Origin: Paragordius varius | Taxonomy: Eukaryota; Nematomorpha | Direction: 5' to 3' | Length of the DNA stretch: 64,000 nt | Assembly: GCA_964247055.1 (NCBI GenBank) | Contig: OZ176052.1 | Coordinates: forward strand, 11,470,001 to 11,534,000 | Part shown: piece by piece, positions 12,403-22,549 of the stretch | How the letters are laid out: the number at the start of each line of letters is the position of its first letter | How positions within the stretch are numbered: position 1 is the stretch's first letter | Made by a program: the position numbers and the translations under genes | The notes under the pieces: model-generated | The model's input: the letters and a program-made list of their open reading frames with translations, nothing else | Databases searched by the model: none | What the model was told of the DNA's origin: nothing

Positions 12403-15400
12403 TAATTTACCATAAATTGAACATTTTGTTAGCTGTTCCGCAATTTGGCCCAAAATAACATTATTATTGTAATAATTATTTCCAATATTGATTTTATTAT
12501 TGATTACATTAAAATTTTTAATGTTTGCAAAAAAATTGGCTTTCAAACTTTCCAATTCTTTTTCTATATCAGTATTATTTGCATTATTATAAATATTTGT
12601 CGATGTTGTTTGATAAAATATCTCAGTTTTTTTATTATCCATCAGCTGTTGTTTTGGAATGGGGAGAGGGCGGATATGTCTTAGACTTTGATCACATGTG
12701 ATTTGTTGATTTTGGATTCTTAGGAGTGAAAATGCAGACCAGTGTTTTGGAGTTGTCATGGCAACAACGGAGTTTGCAGAAAAATTTTGGGTTGCGAAAT
12801 CAAAAACATCCGATGATTTTAGAGGAATCAAATTGTAATATCGACTAAAATTAAAGTATAGTAAAATTATGATTAAATAAATTAACATTAAATTTAATTA
12901 TACATTTAATTTTACATTTTTGGATTATAAGCAATTCGATATAAATGATACATTTATATAATTTTACCTATACTATAGATAATTAAAATTGATATATAGA
13001 TAAATAATGACTCAACTTTTCTATGACAAGATTAGCATATGGATTGTTGCCATGGTGATTCCCGATTCCATTTGCACTAAGCAACTGTTGTCGCTTATCA
13101 GCTGTTTGAGCATTTTTCTGAAGCAAATAAGCCCTGAGATTTGGGTCCACGAAAAACCGTGAATATTGACCATCACCTGATTCTAAAATTTGATATATAT
13201 ATATATATATATCAGGGTTTAGAACGATTCAAAAAAAGGGAACCGGAACCGGTTTTTTTCATTTATAACTGGTTCAATTTTCGGTTCCTGACTTTTGATC
13301 AAATGATTTTCTTACAAAATATTTATAATAACAATAATACAACCAAAATATTAAGTATTATAAATCAAACAATTTATTATAAATTGCGAAATATATAGTG
13401 AAAGAAATATAGTGTAACATAATAAATGAAACAAATTATAAAAATATAATAGGAAAATGTATAAGTTCAAAGGTATATAAGGAGTGTTAAATGAAGTATG
13501 GCATATAAAAAAATCTTTATTTTACTTTAAAATTTTTTGCACCAAGCAATTTGCTGGTGAAACTCTTCTCCGGTCTGAAAATAAATTAAGGGTAAAAAAA
13601 CTCTTTTCAACGAGGACCAATATATAACATGTGTATTTTAAATAATCTTGAGTTAAGACTATTAGTTTTTTTAAAAAAACAGCCGAATCGCCCAAAATTC
13701 AGAGAGTATCGGTAATATAATATTAGGCGCTTAGTTGTAGGTTTGAAGTTTAATATGTAGTGGTACAATCAAATTTAAATAATAAAATAAAATTTTATTA
13801 AAATCATATGGGAACCAGTAATTAAGGGGGTGGAACCGAAACCGCGTTGGTTCCATCCCTATGGAACCGGTTCTTATTATTATGCTTTTACGCTCAGTCG
13901 CACGTATGGCGCCGAAGCAATGAAGTAATTTTTTTTTACTTTAATTAACCTAATTTTTGGATCAGGGTGACTCAACAAGGAGAGTATTAAATTGTTAATA
14001 TCTTTATATATTATATGTGTCATTTTTTGTTTTTTTCTGTTGTCCTTATGTTCTCTTATCTACATAAATTTAAGATAATGTACTAAAATACAAACTACTT
14101 CAAGTATCTAAATTCTTTCAAAGGTCGGTAGATATAATTCCTTAGGTCGAGTTCGACCTTTTAGAAATTAAAATGACCAGCTCTTCACTTGCCTCTTTCC
14201 CATGCTATTTCCTCCATTTACATATCTACAAGATTCCTTCTTTACCCAGCCATCTTAACATACATCGGTGTTCCTTTTTTTCCCCTTAAACTTTTCCGAA
14301 AATTAAATCCTTCCCAAGAGATGTAATTCTTAAAATGTGACCAATGTACGTGAACATCCTTTTTATTATAGCTCCCATCAAGTGGCTCTCAATATTTAAT
14401 CTTTCTCCTATTGTTTCATTACCGTGTCAGACCATCTTATATTCAACATTCTCCTCCAACACCACATTTCAAATGCTGCTCTCCTTTTTTATCCATCAGT
14501 TTTAGTGTCCGACTTTCATCAGCAGAAGTCGCTACCGGAAAAACCATGCCTTTTATTACTCTCATTTTTGTTTTCATAATTATATCTTTTTTCCATAATT
14601 TAGTCAACTTGCTCGCAGTTGACTTCCCTGATGCTATGCGGCGTTTAATATCTGGCTAGGAGCCGTTGATGTCTTTACCTAAGAATAGGATTTCATTTAC
14701 TACTTCTACTGGGGTGTCGTCTATAGTTATAATCGGTTTATTTTCTAATAAACTCATAACTTTGGTTTTCTTTGGGTTGAGGTTCAATCCATATCTTTTG
14801 CTTTCATCTCTTACTAACCTTATCATATTATTTAAACTTTCTACATTATCTGCGATCAGCGTCGTGTCATCTGTGAAACTTAGATTGTTAATCGTTCTTC
14901 CTCCTATGGTTAGGCTTTCAGTAGCTTCATCTACTTATCTCATGATCATTTCTGTATAAATATTAAGCAAGTATAGTGTGAGGCAACATCCTTGTCTTAC
15001 ACCTTTCTGTTATTCAAATTTCGTTAGTTCTGCACAGTGGGGTTGAGAAATTCCAGATTGAAACATGTAAAGAATATCAAGTGGAATTAGTTATATGTTG
15101 TATTAATTATACCCAGGCATTTGACTTGATTAACCATGTACATTTATGGTAAAGTTTGGAAGCAATGGGAATTACAGAAAAGCTTATAACCTTGCTTAAA
15201 AATTTATATAAACACCCAAAATCCATAATACGAACCCCGCTGTGCTGAACTAACGAAATTTCAATACCAAAAGGTGTTAGACAAGGATGTTGCCTCACAC
15301 CATACTTGTTTAATATTTGTACAGAAAATATCATGTGAAAAGGAGATGAAGATACTAAAAGCCTAACGATAGGAGGTAGAAGGATAAACAATCTAAGATT

Positions 15401-18400
15401 CGCAGATGACCCGACGCTGATCGCAGATAATGTAGAAAGTTTAAATAATATGATAAGGTTGGTAAGAGAAGAAAGTAAAAGAAATGGATTGAATCTCAAT
15501 CCTAAGAAAACCAAAGGTATGAGTTTATCAAAAAACAAACATAATGTAAGCTTTAGACGACACCCAGTAGAGGTAGTAAATGAAATCCTATTCTTAGACA
15601 GATATCAACGGCTCCTAGCCAGATATTAAACGCCGCAAAGCATTAGGGAAGTCAACTGCGAACAAGTTGACTAAATTATGAAAAAAATGAAATGCATGGT
15701 TTTTCCGGTAGCGATTTCTGCTGATTAATGTCGGACACTAAAACTGAATGATAAAAAAGGAATGCAGCATTTGAAATGTGGTGTTGGAAAAGAGAATGTG
15801 GAATATATGATGGTCTGACAAAGTTAGGATTGAAACAATAAGGTAAAAAATAAAATATTGAGAGTCTCTTAATGAGAAAATAAAAAAGTTTAAGTACATT
15901 GGGCACATTTTAAGAATTTGTTTTGGGAAAGTTCAAGAAAAACTAAAAAAGGAAGACCGATGTTAAGATGGCTGGACACTGTAAAGAAGGAATCTGGTAG
16001 ATGTGTAAACGAATTGAAGGAAATAGCATGGGAAAGAGACAAGTGGAGAGAACTGGTCATTTTAATTTTCAAGGTGTCGAACACCTAAATTACCTGCCCT
16101 ACCTACCTATATCAACAAAAACTAAAAATTACTAAATTAAAATTTACCCAATCAGCTGTTATTAATTAATTTAAACAATCAGTGTTTATAAATTACTAAA
16201 GTTTTTGGATATTTTCATAATTGTATGCGAAAAATTTATTTTTAGTATCAGTGTTTTAAAAAATAAAAATATGTAAAAATCTTTGATTTATCTTAGAGAG
16301 ATAATTATTAAAATAATATGTAAAATAACCTGTATATATATTTTGAGAATATTCGTAATTCCTGAAATCAGCTGTCGATGGATTTGAATAAATATTTAAA
16401 TTGAAGTGTGGCGTCTGTTTTTTATATATTAATATTTTTAAAATTATTTAAAAATATATTGATTATAAAAACTATATATATGTAAAATAATAATAAATGA
16501 TAATAAATAACTTTTGTTAAAAATTTTTTATATATAATTAGAAAAATTTAATAAACCATTGTTTCGATTTGTAAACTTATGGGAAGTTCGCAAGACGCAA
16601 ATTTATTTGATAGATTTTCAACAGCTGATTGCAAATATTTTTCCTGAAAATCTTGAGAATCTAAAAAATAAATTTTATCAAACAAATTAATTTGAACATG
16701 TAATATTCATAACGGGTATATTAAATATTTTAGAAAATAGATAAATTAAAATTATAATTTTCCAATAAAAAAAATATATGTTGTATTATATTAATTAATG
16801 GTAAATTTGTGTTAAGAATTTTATAATACAGGTGGAAATTAAGTTTTGAAAATTTTTATTAAAACTAATTTATGTAATAAAATAAAAAAACTAAAGGAAA
16901 TCTAAAACTGCGATTTCATATCATTTTTTACCACAATAATCTTATAAAAATATTATTCAGTTTTTAATTTTATATCACGATAAATTTTCTAAAATAATTA
17001 AAAAAAATGAAAAGTATAGATTAAAAATACTTGAATTATTTAAACGCTATAAAACTATTACAAAATTATTTAGTATTTAAAAATTTTGTAATAATCTCAC
17101 TTTGAAACATCATGAGAGAATTTTCCAGCGAATCAGCTGATTCCAATCCAACAAAGTTTGTTGCAGATAAAAGAGGAGTCATAGCAGGTGTTAATGGAAA
17201 AGTTTCAGTCTGATATGAATGATTGAATATTGTTATTAAATTAAAAATTATAAATTTTGTTTTAAAATTTATTTTTGGTAATATTATTTCAAAAGCTACT
17301 AATATATTAATATGTTTTTTGGAATATTAATGACAAAACATATTACATAATAAAATATTTAAGACACGGCTTATTATATAAAAAGATTTGATTGGCATAA
17401 TGTGTAAACGTAAAGTAAAAATATTGTCATAAATTAACCAAAAGTCCTTTTAAAGACATGATATTATAAGATATAGGTGATTCCTTTAAAAATAATTACA
17501 ATACATTGTCCATGATTTGATACTTATTGGAATAAAAATTATAAAAAACGATATACCAAAAAATTATTTGGTGATGTTTGTCTTAGGAGGTCAATGACCT
17601 GTTTGGTTGTTTCCGTCAGCTGATCGTTGCCACCGGCAACGGCTTTAATTGACGATATATCATCTATACTTAGCAATGGTTGATTGTCACCATATGGATG
17701 ATTTATATTGGGCTCAAATAGGCCCCCGTTCAAAAACAGCTGATCTTCCCCATTAACTGTTGGATTTGTATTAATATTGTTATTATTATAGAAATAAGTT
17801 GTCCCGCCAATATTTTCCTAAAAGGGATATATATAAAAAATATATATTTTTCAAACATAATTACATTTTTTCCTTTTTTTATTTTGTTATCATTATCAAA
17901 CATTTTTTTAGAATTTTCGTTCTTTATCTATATCATGTTTATAAAAAATGATTGTTTACTAATAGTAGTTTTATCTGGACCATATTTAAAATATATTAAA
18001 TGTTTTGAATTAACGGCAACAAAAATATCGAATTATCGGTTACTAGGGTCATTTTAATTGCAAATAGGGAAAAAAATTCATACTTGCTCACACACTCATT
18101 TAAATTTTTTATCCTTATTTTCAATTAAAATGTACCCATATAAACAATAATATGACTCGCTGTAAACTGTATGTTTTAACAAAATTAAAAGGTAAAATCC
18201 ATACATCATAAAAAAGATTTACTAAATCTGATAACTGTTAAAGAAATAAATTGCTATTTCAAAATATTTTCAACAAACTAATGTGATATTCAATTTCATC
18301 AAAAAAATGAATGATTATCATTTGTTAGATTGTCAATAACTGTAAAAATTTAAATTTTAATCAGAAAATGAAATAATAATGAAAATATTTTATTTTAAAA

Positions 18401-18540
18401 TTAAATAAATATAATTTATTGTGTAAAACAATTAATAAAACCTGAAAAGGTATTTTGGAATTATTTAAAGATGGCATTATTTGATTTCCCCCAATGGTCA
18501 GTTTATTTGATTTTGAATATTCCTTTTGGGTATTTTGCAT
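6544..18540 (-). CDS. PAN3: PAN3, PAN2-PAN3 deadenylase regulatory subunit
   Basis: PAN3 is a cytoplasmic pseudokinase that dimerises, recruits PAN2 and links it to poly(A)-binding protein for mRNA poly(A) shortening. I read 20 coding exons in order: 18540-18442, 17817-17557, 17209-17101, 16660-16557, 16414-16330, 13182-13017, 12844-12411, 11154-11032, 10793-10668, 10523-10404, 10212-10050, 9746-9650, 9345-9243, 8903-8816, 8601-8554, 8394-8292, 8196-8132, 7744-7593, 7083-6896 and 6666-6544. Every junction keeps phase, all with GT-AG sites, giving about 918 residues (human PAN3 is of similar length). The ATG at 18540 is the first in its exon, but the frame stays open upstream, so an earlier exon is possible. 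No classical PAM2 motif or CCCH finger was found in the Asn-rich N-terminus. The two large introns hold an RTE pair and hAT MITEs. Confidence 0.93.
11549..12212. mobile_element. hAT-like MITE with perfect 8-bp TSD
   Basis: Terminal repeats TAGGGTTGTGC and GCACAACCCTA bound 664 bp, flanked on both sides by GTTATCAA (11541-11548 and 12213-12220). The size and 8-bp duplication point to a non-autonomous hAT. It lies in the PAN3 intron between exons 12411 and 11154. Words GGTCA/TGACC recur just inside both ends. Confidence 0.85.
12367..12398. repeat. TA microsatellite
   Basis: Uninterrupted TA dinucleotide run in a PAN3 intron. Similar runs occur near 13194, 21750, 24503, 39110, 39385, 43620 and 58364. 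Confidence 0.9.
13212..13852. mobile_element. Probable TIR MITE rich in GGAACCGG words
   Basis: The left end AGGGTTTAGAACGATTC is followed by GGAACCGGAACCGG. The right end GGAACCGAAACCGCG is followed by TTGGTTCCATCCCT. Read inverted, the right end (AGGGATGGAACCAACG) resembles the left. No target duplication was found because the left flank is a TA run. It sits in the PAN3 intron upstream of exon 13182-13017. Confidence 0.5.
14125..15046 (-). mobile_element. RTE-clade LINE 3' fragment, inverted arm
   Basis: The minus strand carries the last part of an RTE/BovB-type reverse transcriptase and its C-terminal tail. IAWERGK precedes a GTCGAAC 3' end near 14150, and the reading toward 15046 covers the GVRQGC region. 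It is the near mirror image of the plus-strand copy that follows. Many frame breaks are present, so it is an inactive relic. It lies in a PAN3 intron. Confidence 0.75.
15047..16085 (+). mobile_element. RTE-clade LINE 3' fragment, forward arm
   Basis: RT motifs read in order are [49 protein letters not shown] (the YADD box as FADD), [18 protein letters not shown] with NLNPKKTK, and a tail [16 protein letters not shown] with ERDKWREL. These match BovB-like RTE elements. The 5' endonuclease half is missing, as is usual for a truncated LINE, and frameshifts interrupt the frame. Together with the inverted arm it forms a long imperfect palindrome. Confidence 0.82.
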
Positions 18541-19196
18541 ATTCAAACAATTTTTAATTCGAATAACTAATATATAAAAAAATTTGAAAAATGATTATAT
18601 AAAGTTCTAATTAATTCAATATGGCTAAGTTTAACAAATATTCAAAAAAATCTAAATTTTAAAAAAATTCCAATAAATGTTTTAGTATTTATAGTGTGAA
18701 ATATCGGAATATTTCCAAAAACTTTTAAAGGCTTTAAATAAAAAGTGTTATAAAAACAGTATTGTGATAAACATATTATTTAAATGTTTGTGTCTAACGT
18801 AATTTACTTAATGATTCCGTAAAAGAAAAAAATTTCAATCAAATGAAAATAAATAGTTTATTAAAATCATAGACCAGATTTAATCTTGATAATTTCTGCT
18901 GTTATATAATATTAACATACCGATTAAGGCGTGGATATAAAATTATTTTAAAATGTTAATCCATTTTGATAACAATTGAAAATTTCGTTCAAAAAAATTT
19001 CGTTTTGGTAGTGACACTTGGAATGGACATCCATAATATCAGTTGATTAAAATTTTTAAATTTTAATTGTTCAAAATTTATATTATATACAAGATTTATT
19101 CATATATTTGATAGCTATAAAATCTTATCTATTAAAGTAACCCTTAAATTATTTAAAAAATATATTTCATGTCATCCAATTTAATATTTCCTAACA
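18541..19196. other. Upstream region of PAN3
   Basis: AT-rich DNA upstream of the PAN3 start, where its promoter or a 5' exon would be expected. A 28-codon frame beginning MDVHSKCHYQNEIF (minus strand, about 19034) was seen but could not be tied to PAN3. No core promoter element could be assigned. Confidence 0.35.
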
Positions 19197-19204
19197 TTTT
19201 AGAG

Positions 19205-21058
19205 CAGTGGCACTCACCAAAAAAATTTGACGGGCCAAATAAAATATATTATTTTTTCGAGGGCCATGAACCTTATAATGGCAAATATTCCATAGCTATT
19301 TGACACATATGCACATATTTATACTCTAAATCAGCACAATGAATTTTTTGCGGATCGCATGTAAATTCAGCTAGAAACTCGTTTTGCACCATTTTGTTTA
19401 AAAAAAAATGTTTTGATAACAACATTCATTTTGATATTAACCAATAATTTTTGATAAGTTTCGCCTCATGACAGGCCAATCTTAATACGTCGTCCATATG
19501 ATCCTCGGTTAAGCGATTTCTGTATGTATTCTTGGCATACTTCATTTTTTAATATGCCGCCTCACACGTGTAAGTTGAAAAAAAAACAGTATTTGGCACA
19601 TCTTGCCAAAACTGTACATTTCTTTCTTCCCCCACGATTCTCCTAATATAGTCTCCTGAAATCATTTTTAAGATCTACGAATTCTTCAATGATATGCGCC
19701 TGTCAAAACTGAAATACTCGAGTTGCTTAATATTGGATTATCCATATGCCATGGATTTTCAACGAGTTTTAAATTTTTAATATTTCTTAATTCTGAATTT
19801 CATCTCATTAGATTAAAATGTTAAATGATAACCTCCGTGATAATGTCGCAAAGGTAGGCTAATAAAACCCACTGTTTGTCACTATTATTGTCCTCGTCAA
19901 ACCTTCTGTTATCATTTATAAATAGTAGAATTTTATACCTTAAAACAAAAAATCTATTTAATACTTTGGTAAGGCTAAGCCATCGCACAGCGGTGTACAA
20001 ATATGGTCAAATTCATTGTGGATATCTTTCAGAAGGTTTTTGAATTTACGGCCGTTGAATTCTTTGCCACGGATGTGGTTAACTATATCCACAAACGTTT
20101 TTATTACTGAATTGAGTGATTCATCTTTTATACGCGAAACCAAGTTGCTGATGAATAAAGCAGTAAAAGGATAAAATATTTTGCAAATTATTTTGTTATT
20201 CAAAAGGGGAATAAATCCTCTGTTTATTCCAATGATAGAGGGACAGCCATCTGTCCACAAACCAATTTTTTCATAGATATGCCATTATTATCGAAAAAAT
20301 GCTAATTATTTCTAAGAAATTACTTCTTTTCGTGGTATTATTCATTGATAAAAATAAATACTCGTTGATTATGTTGTCGTTGCAAAATCTCATGAACGCA
20401 CATTAAGATGTCTTTCCATATTGTATTTTTTATAATTATGTGGTCCTTACATATAAGGCAGGTAACAACATTTTTTTAAAAACGACAAAAAAAATTTCTT
20501 CCTATTCTTTTTTAAAGGAGCGTTTTTCATCGGATAATTTACGTTTTTTAGCATTAGATGTCATCCTTTTGATTTGTTTAAATATTATGTAAATTTTTTC
20601 AAAAAATAGGAATATAATTTGAATGCTATAAAAAAAACAGGACGAAATTTATTGATGTTGATTTGATAAATATTTTATGGAAATGAGTATCAGGAAATGA
20701 TGTAAAATAGCAATGAAAAGAATATACAAGTTTGGGTGAAAGGCTTGCTTTACAAAAAAGGAATGCAATAAAAATTTTAAAATAAAAAAGAAAATAAAAT
20801 ACAGAAACAGAAACAACGTGTGCCAAATAATCATTTTAATGTAGGAAAATTTTATACTTTTCAAATTGGGTAAAAAATAAAAATTACCAAAATTAACTTT
20901 AAAGAAAATAAATTAATATTAAAATACGCAAAAATTCGCCTATGTGTATTTTAAAAATTCATCAAAAAAATAATTTATGTATCAATTTGGTGATAGGGCA
21001 ATTTTAAAGCACTCTTAGGGCCGCATGCGGCCCGCGGGCCGCGGTTTGAGTATCACTG
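19205..21058 (-). mobile_element. hAT transposon with ZBED/GTF2IRD2-like transposase relic
   Basis: Termini CAGTGGCACTCA and TGAGTATCACTG are inverted repeats (CAGTGATACTCA when reversed), flanked by identical octamers TTTTAGAG at 19197-19204 and 21059-21066. A minus-strand transposase begins at 20564 with MTSNAKKRKLSDEKRSF, the usual start of ZBED5/GTF2IRD2-like hAT proteins. It continues into a degraded BED-finger region and then, at 20260-19958, TDGCPSIIGINRGFIPLL and IVNHIRGKEFNGRKF. The frame has several breaks and the C-terminal dimerisation part is largely lost, so the copy is not autonomous. It lies upstream of PAN3. Confidence 0.88.
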
Positions 21059-21349
21059 TTTTAGAGGGTAGTCTGCCCTTAGAGATATAAATAAAAATCT
21101 AGATATTGGGTGTAATTCCAAATTAAGCATGACTCTTAGATATTTATAAATAAGTCTGTTTTTATATTTAAAGATTCAAAATATATACTTATTCCTGATT
21201 TTTGCATTTTTTTTGTTCAAAATGTTTCTATATGGGTAGTTTTCTTTCCTAAAACTCATTGAAATAAACTACTAGTTAAAATTTAATAATATAACATTGT
21301 TTTTGTATTATTTAAAGTTATATTTTTTACAGTTTAATAGCTTCTAGAG

Positions 21350-21673
21350 CAGGGGTGCCTAGCACAATACAGGCCGCATGCGGTCCACCAAAACGTTATA
21401 TGCGGCCCACGAAAAATTAGTAGATCCATAATTTGCAAAAAAATACTTGCAAGATTTTGATATAATTGATATATCTTAACAAATTTTCTGAATAAGTCTA
21501 TCCTTTATTGGCAATAAAATAGAAATAGATGTCATATTATGTTTTATTTTACAGTCTTATATTTGAAATCTAATAAAATATATATTAATAGCCATATATA
21601 TCTCAAATGCGGCCCGTAAGATTTTTTAAACTAAAATTGCGGCTTTTGAAGCCATTTGTTTTGGACACATTAG
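21350..21673. mobile_element. hAT-like MITE (CAGGGG..CCAACA family)
   Basis: It starts CAGGGGTGCCTAGCAC, with GGCCGCATGCGG and GCGGCCCACG words inside, and ends TTGTTTTGGACACATTAG. Flanks TTCTAGAG and TTTTAAAG agree at 6 of 8 positions, as an aged target duplication would. It is related to the copies at 3877 and 62690. The nearby transposon at 19205-21058 carries similar GCGGCC words but has different terminal bases. Confidence 0.68.
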
Positions 21674-21681
21674 TTTTAAAG

Positions 21682-21738
21682 TCTAAAATTGAAACAGATT
21701 CAAAAGAAGATTTAAATAAAGAGTTAATTTTTAAATCA

Positions 21739-21787
<49 letters not shown>

Positions 21788-22540
21788 TTCGCTGGTAAAA
21801 AATGTATTCCCAAAACTACAACTTATTTATTTACATTTTCTAACCATAATATACATTTTATTTCCCCGTGGTATTAGTGGTTAAAAATTTAAGTAAAAAA
21901 TGGCTATAAGTTTGAGATGAAGATTTTTTTAATTTTACATTTTTATAAAAATTATTATGTATTAAGCGCATAAACGCCTAAATAATATTCTTTAATTATA
22001 ATCCCTTAAATGCTTGTTAAGATATTCATGTTTTAGATCGCTCCAGGATATAAAACTACCCAAAAAATCATAAGTTTTAAATGTGCGTGAATTTTCAGCC
22101 ATTTTGTGTAATTAGCATAAGAATGGAAATAACTTTCTTAAATAACTCGTATGGCCTAAACTAAAAGCGCTATGATGATTTTTTTCTATTGGAATTTATC
22201 TACTAAATGTTTCATCGAGAGATTTTTTTTAATCTATCTATCTATATATATATATATATATATGTTTAATCATATTATTTCAAAACTAAAAAAATTTGTC
22301 CGTGAGAAATTTTTGAGTTAGACCCGTTCTTTGTTAAAATTAAATATTGACAAATATATTAAGTTAGCAGACCTAACATTTTTACATTAACATTTTATCA
22401 TTAAAATTATGATAATTAAGATTTAACGAAAATTGTTGAGCTCACAGTAGTCAACATTTTATAGGATAACTAAAAAAACTTAAATACTCATATATGTTTA
22501 TTAAGTGTTAGATATAAAAAAATTACAACATGCAAATTAA
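21682..22540. other. Unassigned AT-rich DNA with TA runs
   Basis: It holds TA microsatellites at about 21750-21785 and 22243-22262. Nothing else was recognised. Confidence 0.5.
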
Positions 22541-22549
22541 CAATAAAAG

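Larger units (their letters stand above)
8816..12844 (-). other. PAN3: PAN3 pseudokinase domain exons
   Basis: The domain opens at RYYNLIPL (compare YHSLVPLE in the family). It continues with FCMVRIPNFSIKN (strand carrying the usual Lys region), [30 protein letters not shown] (hinge), [20 protein letters not shown] (helix E), [14 protein letters not shown] (pseudo-DFG region) and [15 protein letters not shown] (helix F). The typical HRD catalytic loop is not seen, as expected for PAN3. The exon at 12411-12844 carries an Asn-rich insertion ([12 protein letters not shown] to [10 protein letters not shown]) between the first strands, longer than I expect for the family. Confidence 0.88.

Noticed and set aside
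14411-14959. Two plus-strand open frames rich in Phe, Ser and Leu
   Set aside because: They are antisense shadows of the inverted RTE copy.
16150-16162. An 8-nt microexon of PAN3 (aacag|CTGATTGG|gtaaat, minus strand)
   Set aside because: Including it shifts the next exon (13182-13017) out of the frame that matches PAN3. Joining exon 16414-16330 directly to 13182 keeps phase.
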